A model generated the notes under the pieces. That model saw only the letters and a list, made by a program, of their open reading frames with translations, was not told the DNA's origin and searched no databases. A stretch of 64,000 nt of DNA from an uncultured Clostridium sp. (lineage in GTDB: Bacteria > Bacillota > Clostridia > UBA1212 > UBA1255): NCBI GenBank assembly GCA_900543695.1, contig UQSG01000001.1, positions 1 through 64,000 of the forward strand. Reading direction: 5' to 3'. Shown piece by piece: positions 35,801 to 44,440 of this stretch. Within the stretch, counting starts at the first letter, position 1, and each line of letters opens with the position of its first letter. Position numbers and translations under genes: made by a program.

Positions 35801-36379
35801 ATCTCCTACGCGCAGGAGATTCTGCTCCGTCAGGTTCAGCTTTCGTTCACTTTCCTGCTTTCGCATTCTGTACTTCATAATGCCGGAGGCATCTTCAAAA
35901 ATATTTCTCCGGTCCTCCGATTTACTGTTCAGGATTTCGTCTACCCTGCCCTGACCAATTAAAGAATAGCCGTCCTTTCCAATTCCCGTGTCGGCAAATA
36001 AGAGATGAATGTCCTTCATCCTGCACTGCGCATTGTTGATCAGATATTCGCTGTCGCCGGAACGATAAAGCCGGCGTGTAATTTTGACCTCGCTGAAATC
36101 GATATTCAGAAAACGGTCTTCGTTATCCATGACCAGAGAGACTTCCGCCATCCCCACGGGCCTCCTGTTTTCCGTACCGGAAAAGATCACATCCTCCATG
36201 CGGCTGCCTCTGAGCGTCTTAGGGCTTTGTTCTCCGAGCACCCATTTCACAGCGTCAGAAATGTTGCTCTTACCGCTTCCGTTCGGGCCGACGACTGCCG
36301 TGATTCCCTTATTGAAATCCAGTACGGTTTTATCCACAAAGGACTTAAAGCCCTGCATCTCTAATCTTTTTAAATACAA
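32804..36379 (-). CDS. smc: Chromosome segregation ATPase SMC
   Basis: About 1191 residues, full length. Head: Walker A GPNGSGKSNISDAV near residue 32. Long coiled coils at about 170-500 and 670-1030 flank a hinge (about 510-660, with ATFLPL, GFLGTASGLVQ). The C-terminal head has LLSGGERALTAIALLF and Walker B FCLLDEIEAALDDANV. It compacts and resolves chromosomes with ScpA/B. The start is TTG at 36379 (reading M-Y-L-K-R-L-E-M-Q-G-F-K-S-F), decided by GAGGAG 6 nt upstream. The ATG at 36412 adds 11 residues absent from the family and has no ribosome-binding site. Confidence 0.97.
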   Translation of the reverse strand: MYLKRLEMQGFKSFVDKTVLDFNKGITAVVGPNGSGKSNISDAVKWVLGEQSPKTLRGSRMEDVIFSGTENRRPVGMAEVSLVMDNEDRFLNIDFSEVKITRRLYRSGDSEYLINNAQCRMKDIHLLFADTGIGKDGYSLIGQGRVDEILNSKSEDRRNIFEDASGIMKYRMRKQESERKLNLTEQNLLRVGDIVSELAQQLKPLEKQAETAKKYLDYKYELRGIEVGVLVDGIDFAEERLKKIINDIEILTQDRTEAEKSLERIRRENSEKTEKAGLLSGLINASKEKSYALEKKIERLKSEIEINREKIKSAEENKNRLAAEQEQQKQKNGAYELRIEETERERSEAQKTLEAELAETEALQEEYRADFKASEEIRKEVSAASEAILEIKLQQGNARSAAESYQKQIEMITDRKNAIDEELAVLDSSTAIAAEEIEAAEENRQKTEESLEDAKQLYKNKTEALETAKSGEKKESERAAVLSARLQGDTARLKAIREMEADYEGYAYSVKKVLSLCKSNPDFGRGICGAVAQILRVPAEYETAIETALGQAYQNIVTETEEDAKKAIEYLKKGRYGRATFLPLTAVNGRPLDPETVRMLERAEGFLGTASGLVQFEGKYKKAVESLLGRTAVFDRLDHALLFAGRTRYAVMCVTLDGDILRTSGAITGGSTEKGRASAGTLSRTREIPELEKAVADNSALLIQIRKTLDSYQTSAQGIEKERDALMKEMRALEVSLSQWTAKCTAMRDRQAGETARRQRLVAELKLQISNMLDARRAIESAEEAQERLAGEQSRAEERLRLADLRREEAERLLEAKNQNLMERRVKEADLRARLQKAEEDRKRYERSLSEGKEQIEYCSLQIRDCEAAVRQLENSNTENEISIAGISDERQAEAETQRNYEEMKREIDAELGGMLGRITETSEQIARCTERLNQAEIKKVREESEINANKNRLWEEYELAYSSAKELTGGKRTENYTEASRRIKELKASIKALGAVNVNAVEEYESTKERHTFLSAQMGDLSEAKAKLQKVISDLNAVMRRQFSEQFRLIRDNFKEVFRQLFGGGKADIVLDETQDILECGIEIQAQPPGKKLQNMLLLSGGERALTAIALLFGILKMHPSPFCLLDEIEAALDDANVYRLSDYLRQIDGGTQFILITHRKGTMENAGSLYGVTMEEKGISKVISLKMDS

Positions 36380-36421
36380 ATTTCTCTCCTCGGCTCCCGG
36401 AAAATATTTCAATCAAAGCGG

Positions 36422-36451
36422 ATTTTACAATATTTTTAAAGAGCTTGTCAA
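36422..36451 (-). promoter_or_regulatory. Sigma-A promoter of smc-ftsY
   Basis: Perfect TTGACA (36446-36451), 18 bp, TAAAAT (36422-36427), 43 nt before the TTG start. Confidence 0.75.
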
Positions 36452-36453
36452 CC

Positions 36454-36482
36454 TTGCGCATCATTATTTATTCCGGTAAAAT
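36454..36482 (+). promoter_or_regulatory. Promoter of the dipeptidase gene
   Basis: TTGCGC (36454-36459), 17 bp, TAAAAT (36477-36482), 35 nt before the ATG at 36517. It is back to back with the smc promoter. Confidence 0.55.
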
Positions 36483-36516
36483 AGGAAGGAAGCTTGAGAG
36501 ATTCGGAGGATTCGAT

Positions 36517-37899
36517 ATGGAAATCAGAGATTTTATTGATCGGGAGTTTGGCGGTATGCTGGAATGTCTGGACCGGCTGATCCGGATTCCCAGCGTAAGA
36601 AGCAGCGCGGAGGCGGACGCGCCCTTTGGAAAAGAAACGCGGCGCGTGCTGGAGGAGGTTCTGAAAGCGGCTTCCGAAATGGGCTTTGCCATTCGCAATT
36701 ACGAAAATCAGATGGGAATCGTCGATTTATGCGGCGGCCTTGAGCCGGCGATCGGTATTTTGTGCCACGCCGATGTGGTTCCTGCCGGAGCCGGCTGGAT
36801 CCACTCCCCTTACCGCGCCACGCTTGACGGAGACAAAATATACGGACGCGGTGCGATCGACGACAAAGGGCCGCTTGTTTCCGTATTATACGCAATGAAA
36901 TATTTGAAAAATTTCTGTCCGCCGCTCAGGCATGGCGTCCGGCTGCTCATTGGCACCGATGAGGAATGCGGTTCTCAGGATCTTTCCTCCTACAGGCAGC
37001 AGGAACCGCTTCCCCCGATCGTCTTTACGCCGGACGCAGGCTATCCTGTGATCAATACGGAAAAAGGCAGAGCAGTCGCTTCCTTTCTGAAAACGCTTCG
37101 TCCCTCCGCTCCTGGAAAAATGGTAGAGCTCGCCTCCGGAGGCGGTGCGGTAAACGCCGTTCCCGATCGGGCGGAAGCGCTTGTCTCCGGCTTTTCTACG
37201 GAAGAGCTGTATGCCGCTGCCGCCCGTTCCCCCTCCGGGATCCGGTATGACTTTACCCCGGAAAGCGGCGGAAGATACAGAATTCTGGCAGCCGGGAAAA
37301 GCGCCCACGCCTCTGCTCCCGGCACAGGAGAGAATGCTGTTACGGGCCTGATTGCCCTTCTGTCGCTTATCGAGCCGGATTGGAAAGAAATTGCCGCCTT
37401 GTTTCCCCACGGAGAAACGGACGGAACGTCGCTTGGCATTTCCTGTTCCGATTCCGTTTCCGGAGCTCTTACGGCTTCCTTCGACGTGCTTTCCTACCGC
37501 GCTCCGGATTTCGCAGGAACGTTTGATATCCGGTTCCCGCTTGGTCAAACCGGCGCCGCGCTTCTGCAGCTTCTGCGCAAGACGCTTGACGCCGGCGGCT
37601 TTGCGCTGGAGGGATACCACGCGTCCGAGCCGCACCATACCCCGCCCGATTCCCTGCTGGTCCGCACGCTGCTCTCCGTTTATGAGGAAGCCTCCGGCAA
37701 GCCGGCAAAAGCCCTTGCAACCGGCGGAGGCACCTATGCGCACGGGATCCTGGGAGCCGTCGCCTTCGGCCCGGAGGTGCCCGGAGACGACAATCATATG
37801 CATGCTGCGGATGAATTTATCCGCGTTTCCGATTTTAAATTAAATACCGAGCTGATGATCCGCGCCGTTTCCAGGCTCGACGAGGCGCTGACGTTCTGA
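36517..37899 (+). CDS. pepV: M20 family dipeptidase (PepV/Sapep-like)
   Basis: About 460 residues. Zinc ligands and catalytic acids are seen in CHADVVPAGAGW (near residue 87), YGRGAIDDKGPL and GTDEECGSQD, with a late His in GDDNHMHAADE. The lid domain of about 200 residues in the middle is typical of PepV. It hydrolyses dipeptides in the cytoplasm with two zinc or manganese ions. GGAGGA lies 6 nt before the ATG at 36517; the longer frame from 36445 covers the promoter. Single gene, divergent from smc. Confidence 0.9.
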   Translation: MEIRDFIDREFGGMLECLDRLIRIPSVRSSAEADAPFGKETRRVLEEVLKAASEMGFAIRNYENQMGIVDLCGGLEPAIGILCHADVVPAGAGWIHSPYRATLDGDKIYGRGAIDDKGPLVSVLYAMKYLKNFCPPLRHGVRLLIGTDEECGSQDLSSYRQQEPLPPIVFTPDAGYPVINTEKGRAVASFLKTLRPSAPGKMVELASGGGAVNAVPDRAEALVSGFSTEELYAAAARSPSGIRYDFTPESGGRYRILAAGKSAHASAPGTGENAVTGLIALLSLIEPDWKEIAALFPHGETDGTSLGISCSDSVSGALTASFDVLSYRAPDFAGTFDIRFPLGQTGAALLQLLRKTLDAGGFALEGYHASEPHHTPPDSLLVRTLLSVYEEASGKPAKALATGGGTYAHGILGAVAFGPEVPGDDNHMHAADEFIRVSDFKLNTELMIRAVSRLDEALTF

Positions 37900-37952
37900 T
37901 TTAGCGTTTTGTTTTGGAGAAAACTTCTTTCCTGAAAGTTCATATTTTCCGG

Positions 37953-37981
37953 TTGACGATCCGGTCTGTCGGTGTTACAAT
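37953..37981 (+). promoter_or_regulatory. Promoter of the dehydrogenase complex operon
   Basis: TTGACG (37953-37958), 17 bp, TACAAT (37976-37981). The -10 lies inside the first of three tandem palindromes, so repressor binding would block it directly. Confidence 0.8.
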
Positions 37982-38029
37982 TTAACAGACTTGTGTTAGA
38001 TTATAACATGTAGTTGTAAATATATAACA
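37973..38029. promoter_or_regulatory. Three tandem TGTTA-N5-TAACA operators at 21-bp spacing
   Basis: Copies are 37973-37987 (TGTTACAATTTAACA), 37994-38008 (TGTTAGATTATAACA) and 38015-38029 (TGTAAATATATAACA). Each begins exactly 21 bp after the previous one, so all lie on the same helix face. The first covers the -10. The operon's last gene encodes a DeoR-family regulator, the likely ligand-responsive repressor acting here. Confidence 0.7.
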
Positions 38030-38047
38030 GACCAAGGAGGTTTTTGA

Positions 38048-39772
38048 ATGGCGACACCGGTTATCATGCCCCGTCAGGGGCAGTCAGTTGAAAGCTGTAT
38101 CATTTCTAATTGGGCCAAGAACGTTGGAGACAAGGTCGTCCCGGGAGACACGTTATTTACTTATGAAACCGACAAGGCTACATTCGACGAGGAAGCAAAA
38201 GTTGAAGGTACCATGTTGGTTCATTTTTTTGAGGAAGGCGACGACGTTCCCTGTCTTACAAACGTCTGCGTCATCGGAAACGAGGGAGAGGATTTCTCCG
38301 TATTTTCTCCGAACGGGGCGAAAGCGGAAGTTGCGCCCGCTCAGCCGCAGGCTCCGGCTGCTCCCGCTTCCCCGGCTGCACCCGCTCCGGCTCCCGCGGC
38401 GTCCAAGTCTAACGCGAATCCCGTGATTATGCCGCGGCAGGGGCAATCCGTAGAAAGCTGCATCATTTCAAAGTGGAACGTGAAAGTCGGCGATAAAGTA
38501 AAAGTCGGCGACAACCTTTTTACATACGAAACCGACAAGGCGACATTTGACGAAGAATCCAAATTCGAAGGTACCGTGCTCGCGATCTTTTTCGGCGAGG
38601 GCGACGACGTGCCGTGTCTTACAAACGTCTGCGTCATCGGTGCGCCCGGCGACAGCTATGCGGAATTTGATCCCAGCGCTTCCGCCGCCGCAGAGGCTCC
38701 CGCGCCGCAGCCCCAGGAAGCTGCCGCACCTTCGCAGCCTATTTCCTCCGCGCCGGTGCAGGCTACGGCCGCAGCTGCGGATGGAAAGCGCTTTATTTCT
38801 CCGAGAGCCCGGGCGCTTGCGGAGCGCACCGGCGTAAATCCTGCTTTTCTTGCGGGCTCCGGTCCCTACGGAAGAATCGTGGAACAGGATGTCCGGGCGT
38901 TTATCGCAGCCGGCGGCAATACGACGTATGCCGCAGAAGCCTTTGCCAAAGACGGCATGAGCGGCAGCGGTTTTGCCGGCAAGATTTCCGTATCCGATCT
39001 GAACGCGCCGCAGGCTCCTGCAAAAGAAGCCGCTCCGGCGTCTGTCCCCGCCGCTCCGGCAGCAGCCGACGCCGATTTCGAGGATGTAAAAATCCCGAAT
39101 ATCCGCAAGGTTATTTCCAGATCCATGCATACCTCCCTTTCCACAATGGCGCAGCTTACGCTCAACGCGTCCTTCGACGCCACAAATATTCTGGAATTCA
39201 GAAAGCAGATCAAGGAAAACAAGGAAAAGCTCGGTCTGAACAATATCACCATCAACGATATCATTATATTCGCCGTATCCAGAACGATTCTTGCGCACAA
39301 GGACCTGAACGCAAATTTCATAAACGACGGCACCACAATGCGGTATTTTAAAAACGCGCATATCGGCGTCGCCGTGGATACGCCCAGAGGCCTGATGGTT
39401 CCGACGCTCCGGGATGCCAATCTGAAGTCGCTGAACGAAATTTCCATCGAGGCGAAGAAACTCGCAACAGACGCGCAGGCAGGTACGATCAACCCCGACC
39501 TTTTGAAGGGCGGTACCTTTACGATTACGAATCTCGGCACAATGGGCATCGAATCCTTCACGCCCGTGATCAATCCGCCCCAGACGGGAATTCTCGGCGT
39601 CAATACGCTGGAGACGCGCGTAAAGAACGTGGGCGGCGAGCCGAAGATGTATCAGGCAATGACGCTTTCCCTGACCTTTGACCACAGAGCGCTCGACGGC
39701 GCTCCCGCCGCCAGATTCCTGCAGGAGCTCTGCAAGAATCTCGAGAATTTTACAATGCTGCTGATTAAATAA
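38048..39772 (+). CDS. 2-oxoacid dehydrogenase E2 with two lipoyl domains
   Basis: About 574 residues. Two near-identical lipoyl domains (about 1-80 and 125-205) each carry the lipoylation motif YETDKATFDEE. Ala/Pro-rich linkers join them to a peripheral-subunit-binding domain (about 245-285, FISPRARALAERTGV, GPYGRI). The acyltransferase core (about 345-574) ends with the catalytic DHRALDGAPAARF. E2 forms the multimeric core of a pyruvate, branched-chain 2-oxoacid or acetoin dehydrogenase. AAGGAGG precedes the ATG. It is first gene of E2-E3-E1-regulator. No lipoate-attachment gene lies in the window. Confidence 0.93.
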   Translation: MATPVIMPRQGQSVESCIISNWAKNVGDKVVPGDTLFTYETDKATFDEEAKVEGTMLVHFFEEGDDVPCLTNVCVIGNEGEDFSVFSPNGAKAEVAPAQPQAPAAPASPAAPAPAPAASKSNANPVIMPRQGQSVESCIISKWNVKVGDKVKVGDNLFTYETDKATFDEESKFEGTVLAIFFGEGDDVPCLTNVCVIGAPGDSYAEFDPSASAAAEAPAPQPQEAAAPSQPISSAPVQATAAAADGKRFISPRARALAERTGVNPAFLAGSGPYGRIVEQDVRAFIAAGGNTTYAAEAFAKDGMSGSGFAGKISVSDLNAPQAPAKEAAPASVPAAPAAADADFEDVKIPNIRKVISRSMHTSLSTMAQLTLNASFDATNILEFRKQIKENKEKLGLNNITINDIIIFAVSRTILAHKDLNANFINDGTTMRYFKNAHIGVAVDTPRGLMVPTLRDANLKSLNEISIEAKKLATDAQAGTINPDLLKGGTFTITNLGTMGIESFTPVINPPQTGILGVNTLETRVKNVGGEPKMYQAMTLSLTFDHRALDGAPAARFLQELCKNLENFTMLLIK

Positions 39773-39789
39773 GAAAGAGGTGTGTTTCC

Positions 39790-41157
39790 ATGGGATATGA
39801 TTTAATTGTCATCGGCGGCGGCCCCGCCGGATATCTGGCTGCAGAGCGCGCCGGCCACGCCGGGCTGAACACGCTGCTGATCGAAAAGCGGTTTATCGGC
39901 GGAGTGTGCCTGAACGAGGGCTGCATTCCTTCCAAGGCCCTGCTTTATTCCGCAAAAATTTACGACGGCGCCGCGCACGGCGAAAAATACGGCGTTTCTG
40001 CCAAAGAGCTTCATCTCGATCATTCCTTCGTCATAGAACGCAAAAACAAGGTGGTCAATACGCTCGTCAGCGGAATCAAGTCCAAGCTGAAGAAGAATAA
40101 AGTCACCGTAGTAATGGCAGAGGCCAAAATCACCGGCAGAACGGCCGAGGGCTTCACCGTTTCGGCGGCAGACCAGACGTATACAGGCGCAAAGCTGCTG
40201 ATCGCAACGGGTTCCGTTCCGGTCACGCCTCCGATTCCCGGCGTCAAAGAAGGACTGGAATCCGGCTTTGTTCTGACAAACCGCGAAATTCTCGATCTGA
40301 AGGCGGTTCCTGAAAAGCTCACGATTATCGGCGGCGGCGTTATCGGTCTGGAAATGGCCTCCTATTTCAATACGGCGGGCTCCAAAGTCACCGTCGTAGA
40401 AATGATGGATAAGATCGCCGGTCCTACAGACCGCGAGATTTCCGAAATCTTGCTGAAAAATTATCAGAAAAAAGGCGTCGTATTCAATCTCGGCTGCAAG
40501 GTAACCGGCGTCCAGCCCGGCAAAGTGATTTACGAGTCCGAAGGCAAAACGTTCGAGGTTCCCTCGGATAAGGTGCTGCTCAGCATCGGCAGACGCGCAT
40601 TTACCGAAGGGCTCGGCCTGGAAACGATCGGCGTGGAAACGGAGCGCGGCAAAATCAAAACGGACAATAAAGGCCGCACCAATATTGCCGGCGTATATGC
40701 CGCAGGAGACGTCAACGGCTATTCGATGCTCGCTCACACGGCCTACCGCGAAACGGAGGTGGCGATCAACGATATTCTCGGGATTCGGGACGCCATGCGC
40801 TACAACGCGATTCCTTCCGTCATTTACACCAATCCGGAGGTTGCCGGCGTAGGTGAGACAGAAGAAACGGCCAAGGCAAAGGGAATCGATTACGAAGTCG
40901 CAAAGCTTTCCATGCTGTACTCCGGAAGATATGTTGCGGAAAATGAGGGCGGCGACGGCATCATCAAAATCCTGATCGATAAGAAGTACAGAAACGTCAT
41001 CGGCGTACATATGATCGGCAATTATTCCTCCGAAATCATTTACGGCGCCGGAATTCTGATCGAAACGGAAATGCCCGTAAAGGACGTGAAAAAGCTTGTC
41101 TTCCCGCATCCCTCCGTATGCGAGGCGATCCGCGAGGGAATCTTCGAATTTGAATAA
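39790..41157 (+). CDS. lpdA: Dihydrolipoamide dehydrogenase (E3)
   Basis: About 455 residues. FAD-binding GGGPAGYLAAERAG at the N-terminus, redox-active disulfide in GGVCLNEGCIPSK (Cys-x4-Cys), NAD-binding GGGVIGLEMASYF near residue 180, FAD GVYAAGDVNG, and the C-terminal His-Glu pair in FPHPSVCEAI. It reoxidises the E2 lipoyl arms using NAD. It lies 17 nt after E2 with a GAAAGAGG ribosome-binding site and is followed 31 nt later by the E1 gene. It carries no extra lipoyl domain of its own. The symbol is the general one. Confidence 0.94.
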   Translation: MGYDLIVIGGGPAGYLAAERAGHAGLNTLLIEKRFIGGVCLNEGCIPSKALLYSAKIYDGAAHGEKYGVSAKELHLDHSFVIERKNKVVNTLVSGIKSKLKKNKVTVVMAEAKITGRTAEGFTVSAADQTYTGAKLLIATGSVPVTPPIPGVKEGLESGFVLTNREILDLKAVPEKLTIIGGGVIGLEMASYFNTAGSKVTVVEMMDKIAGPTDREISEILLKNYQKKGVVFNLGCKVTGVQPGKVIYESEGKTFEVPSDKVLLSIGRRAFTEGLGLETIGVETERGKIKTDNKGRTNIAGVYAAGDVNGYSMLAHTAYRETEVAINDILGIRDAMRYNAIPSVIYTNPEVAGVGETEETAKAKGIDYEVAKLSMLYSGRYVAENEGGDGIIKILIDKKYRNVIGVHMIGNYSSEIIYGAGILIETEMPVKDVKKLVFPHPSVCEAIREGIFEFE

Positions 41158-41188
41158 TAATAGATTATAAAGGAAAGAGGTAACGCAT

Positions 41189-43660
41189 ATGCCAAAATCA
41201 CAATTTATTGATGAAAAGACAGTAAGAAAAAGCGGCTGGATCAAATATCAGGATACCCCTGTGAACCAGTATAAGAAAACGATCGAGGAAGAAAAGGAAA
41301 ACTTTACCACAGAGGATTTCCTGCGGATTTACAGAGATATGTTTATCATCCGCGAATTCGAAATGATGATCAACAGCATCAAGACGACGAGCGAATATAA
41401 CGGAATTAAATACAGTCATCCTGGACCGGCACATCTTTCGATCGGTCAGGAGGCGTCCGCAGTTGGTCAGGCTTATCTGCTCGACACCAACGACTGGATC
41501 TTCGGCTCGCACAGAAGCCACGGCGAAATCCTTGCCAAAGGGCTTTCCGCAATCCAGAAGCTCAGCGACAAAGAACTCATGGAAATCATGGAAAATTATT
41601 TTGACGGCGCCGTTCTCAAAGTCGTGCAAAAAGATCAGACGACCGTAAAAGAGCTGGCAATTGACTTCCTGATCTATGGTACGCTCGCTGAAATCTTTGC
41701 CAGAGAAACAGGCTTCCATAAAGGGCTGGGCGGTTCGATGCACGCCTTCTTCTGCCCCTTCGGCATCTATCCGAACAACGCCATCGTAGGCGGCAGCGCT
41801 ACGATCGCAACCGGAAGCGCGCTGTTTAAAAAGGTCAACAGAAAGCCGGGCATCGTCATTGCCAACATCGGCGACGGCTCTCTTGGCCGCGGTCCGGTCT
41901 GGGAAGCGATCTGCTTTGCGACAATGGACCAGTACAAAAAGCTCTGGGAAGGCGACATGAACGGCGGTCTTCCGCTGATCTTCAACTTCTACAATAACCA
42001 GTACGCGATGGGCGGACAGACAAACGGCGAAACGATGGGCTTTGAAATCCTTGCCAGATTCGGCGCCGGCGTCAATCCGGAGCAGATGCATTCCGAGCGC
42101 GTCGACGGCTACAATCCGCTGGCCGTAATCGACGCCATCCGCAGAAAGAAAGAAATTCTGGCGCAGAAGAAGGGGCCGGTGCTGCTGGATACGCTGACCT
42201 ACAGAACGACGGGACACTCCCCCTCCGACGCCTCCAGCTACCGGACGAAGGAAGAAATCGACATGTGGTTCGAAGGAAATTCCGTCAACGAATTCAAGAA
42301 CAAGCTGATCAAGGCCAAGGTCGCCACGAAGAAAGAATTCGATGAAATTGACAAGAAATGCGTCGAGCTGATTACGAAGATCTGCGCAATGGCAGTCGAC
42401 ACGGAAATTTCGCCTCGTATGGACTTTCTGAAAAATCCTCATCAGATTGAAGATCTGATGTTCTCGAACCAGAAAATTGCCAAGATGGAGGATCGCAAGC
42501 CTGACGTTCTGATCTCCAAGGAAGAGAATCCGCGCGTCCAGCAGATCGCCAAGAAAGAGCGCTTCGCCTTCGACAAAGACGGCAAGCCGTTCTCCAAGCT
42601 GAAAACATTTAACTACAGAGACGCTATTTTTGAGCCGATCCTTGATAAATTCTATGAGGATCCGACGCTGGTCGCATATGGAGAAGAAAACAGAGACTGG
42701 GGCGGCGCCTTCGCCGTTTACAGAGGTCTTACGGAAGCGCTTCCTTATCACAGACTGTTTAACTCCCCGATTTCCGAAGCGGCGATCGTCGGCACAGGCG
42801 TCGGCTATGCAATGAGCGGCGGACGTGCGATCGTAGAACTGATGTATTGCGATTTCCTGGGCTGCGCTGGCGACGAAATCTTCAATCAGATGGCAAAATG
42901 GCAGTCCATGAGTGCCGGCGTTCTGAAAATGCCGCTCGTTCTGCGTGTTTCCGTAGGCTCAAAATACGGCGCGCAGCATTCCCAGGACTGGAGCTCGCTT
43001 TGCGCTCACATCCCCGGTCTGAAGGTCTGCTTCCCGGCTACGCCTTACGATGCGAAGGGCCTCATGACCTCCGCTCTGAACGGAACGGATCCCGTAATCT
43101 TCTTTGAAAGCCAGAGAATTTATGACAAGGGCGAAGAATTCCATCAGGGCGGCGTTCCGAAGGAAAGCTATGAAATCGAGATTGGAGAGCCCGATATCAA
43201 AAAGGAAGGAAAAGATATCACCATCCTTACCATTGGCGTAACGCTGTATAAAGCGCTCGAGGCTGCAAAAATCCTCGAGGAAAAATATGGTATTTCCGCG
43301 GAAATTATCGATGCGCGTTCTCTTGTGCCGTTCAACTACGAAAAAGTAATTGAATCCGTTAAGAAAACAGGAAAAATCCTGCTCGCCAGCGACGCCTGCC
43401 AGCGCGGTTCCTTCCTGAACGATCTCGCAGAGAACATCACAGAAATGGCATTTGATTACCTCGACGCGCCTCCGGTCATCGTCGGCGCCAAGAACTGGAT
43501 CACACCCGCTTATGAATTCGATCATGAGTTCTTCCCGCAGGCTTCCTGGTTCCTCGATGCTATCAATGAGAAGATTATGCCATTAAAGGGCCACGTCAAT
43601 ACGCCGAACGTCAATTATACGACGAACGAGCGTCTGCGGATTTCCAAGAAAGGTGTATAA
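41189..43660 (+). CDS. Fused alpha-beta E1 subunit of a 2-oxoacid/acetoin-type dehydrogenase
   Basis: About 823 residues joining what are usually two proteins. Residues 1-400 are E1-alpha with the ThDP motif GDGSLGRGPVWEAICFATM...N near residue 230 and HSHPGPAHLSIGQE at about 75. Residues about 465-823 are E1-beta with YGEENRDWGG, FNSPISEAAIVGTGVGYAMSG (in parts) and SQDWSSLCAHIPGLKV. It decarboxylates the substrate and reductively acylates E2. The fused form differs from the usual separate pdhA/pdhB or acoA/acoB. Substrate cannot be decided by eye; pyruvate, branched-chain oxoacids and acetoin are candidates. AAAGAGG lies before the ATG. Confidence 0.9.
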   Translation: MPKSQFIDEKTVRKSGWIKYQDTPVNQYKKTIEEEKENFTTEDFLRIYRDMFIIREFEMMINSIKTTSEYNGIKYSHPGPAHLSIGQEASAVGQAYLLDTNDWIFGSHRSHGEILAKGLSAIQKLSDKELMEIMENYFDGAVLKVVQKDQTTVKELAIDFLIYGTLAEIFARETGFHKGLGGSMHAFFCPFGIYPNNAIVGGSATIATGSALFKKVNRKPGIVIANIGDGSLGRGPVWEAICFATMDQYKKLWEGDMNGGLPLIFNFYNNQYAMGGQTNGETMGFEILARFGAGVNPEQMHSERVDGYNPLAVIDAIRRKKEILAQKKGPVLLDTLTYRTTGHSPSDASSYRTKEEIDMWFEGNSVNEFKNKLIKAKVATKKEFDEIDKKCVELITKICAMAVDTEISPRMDFLKNPHQIEDLMFSNQKIAKMEDRKPDVLISKEENPRVQQIAKKERFAFDKDGKPFSKLKTFNYRDAIFEPILDKFYEDPTLVAYGEENRDWGGAFAVYRGLTEALPYHRLFNSPISEAAIVGTGVGYAMSGGRAIVELMYCDFLGCAGDEIFNQMAKWQSMSAGVLKMPLVLRVSVGSKYGAQHSQDWSSLCAHIPGLKVCFPATPYDAKGLMTSALNGTDPVIFFESQRIYDKGEEFHQGGVPKESYEIEIGEPDIKKEGKDITILTIGVTLYKALEAAKILEEKYGISAEIIDARSLVPFNYEKVIESVKKTGKILLASDACQRGSFLNDLAENITEMAFDYLDAPPVIVGAKNWITPAYEFDHEFFPQASWFLDAINEKIMPLKGHVNTPNVNYTTNERLRISKKGV

Positions 43661-43663
43661 CGG

Positions 43664-44440
43664 ATGCTGGACGAGAGAAGAAAATCTATATTATCTGTCA
43701 TTGATGAATATGGAGAAATTTCTCTTGCGGAGTTAAGCTCTTTATTTCCCGACGTATCGTCTATGACGATCCGTCGGGATCTTTCCGAATTGGAAAGCCG
43801 CGGCAGCATCATCCGTACCAAAGGCGGTGCATTGAGCGTCCGCAAATTCAGTTCCTCCCGCTCCGCAAAAGGAGAAGAAAACGAGTACTCCCTGCGGGCA
43901 AGAGAAAATATTTTACAGAAAAAGGCAATCGCAGCAAAAGCGCTCCCCTATGTACAGAAAGGGCGTTCCATTTATTTCGATGCCGGCTCTACTATTATGG
44001 CTCTTGCCGAGCTTGTTCCCAACGAGAACATGACGATTATCACAAACGGAATCAACGTCGCACAGGCGCTGGTGTCTAATTCCAATATCAACGTCATGGT
44101 TCCAGCCGGAAGCGTCAATCGCAACACGCTTTCCGTATCCGGTTCCGATTCTCTGAGTTTTATTGATAAAATCAATATTGAGCTCGCTTTTATGTCTGCT
44201 TCTGCATTCTCGCCCGAATCGGGTTTTACCGTTTCCAATGTCAGCGAGGCGGAGCTGAAGCGAAAGGTGATCTCCCGGGCAAAAAAAACAATTATGCTTC
44301 TGGATCAAAGTAAAATCGGCAAAGATTTGCTGTTCACCCTTGCCGACATTAGCGAGATTCATGTTCTGATTACCGACGGACCGCTTTCCGCCGAACTTCA
44401 GCAATTAGCCGATCAAAGCGGAATCACCGTCATTTCATAA
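43664..44440 (+). CDS. DeoR-family transcriptional regulator
   Basis: About 258 residues: N-terminal helix-turn-helix (about 1-55, RKSILSVIDEYGEISLAEL, SMTIRRDLSELE), then a sugar-phosphate-isomerase-like sensor domain with DAGSTIMALAEL and ITNGINVAQAL. DeoR repressors sense phosphorylated metabolites. It starts only 3 nt after the E1 stop, so it is cotranscribed and likely controls the operon through the three palindromes at 37973-38029. That would be an autoregulatory loop. Its 3' end overlaps the convergent CAP gene by 11 nt. Confidence 0.9.
   Translation: MLDERRKSILSVIDEYGEISLAELSSLFPDVSSMTIRRDLSELESRGSIIRTKGGALSVRKFSSSRSAKGEENEYSLRARENILQKKAIAAKALPYVQKGRSIYFDAGSTIMALAELVPNENMTIITNGINVAQALVSNSNINVMVPAGSVNRNTLSVSGSDSLSFIDKINIELAFMSASAFSPESGFTVSNVSEAELKRKVISRAKKTIMLLDQSKIGKDLLFTLADISEIHVLITDGPLSAELQQLADQSGITVIS

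Noticed and set aside
38468..39685. 405-residue minus-strand frame opposite E2
   Set aside because: Antisense to the E2 gene with its repeated lipoyl domains; no independent evidence.
39802..42751. Long minus-strand frames (about 480 and 517 residues) opposite E3 and E1
   Set aside because: Shadows of two conserved dehydrogenase genes. Composition (Phe, His, Gly rich) is typical of antisense reading.
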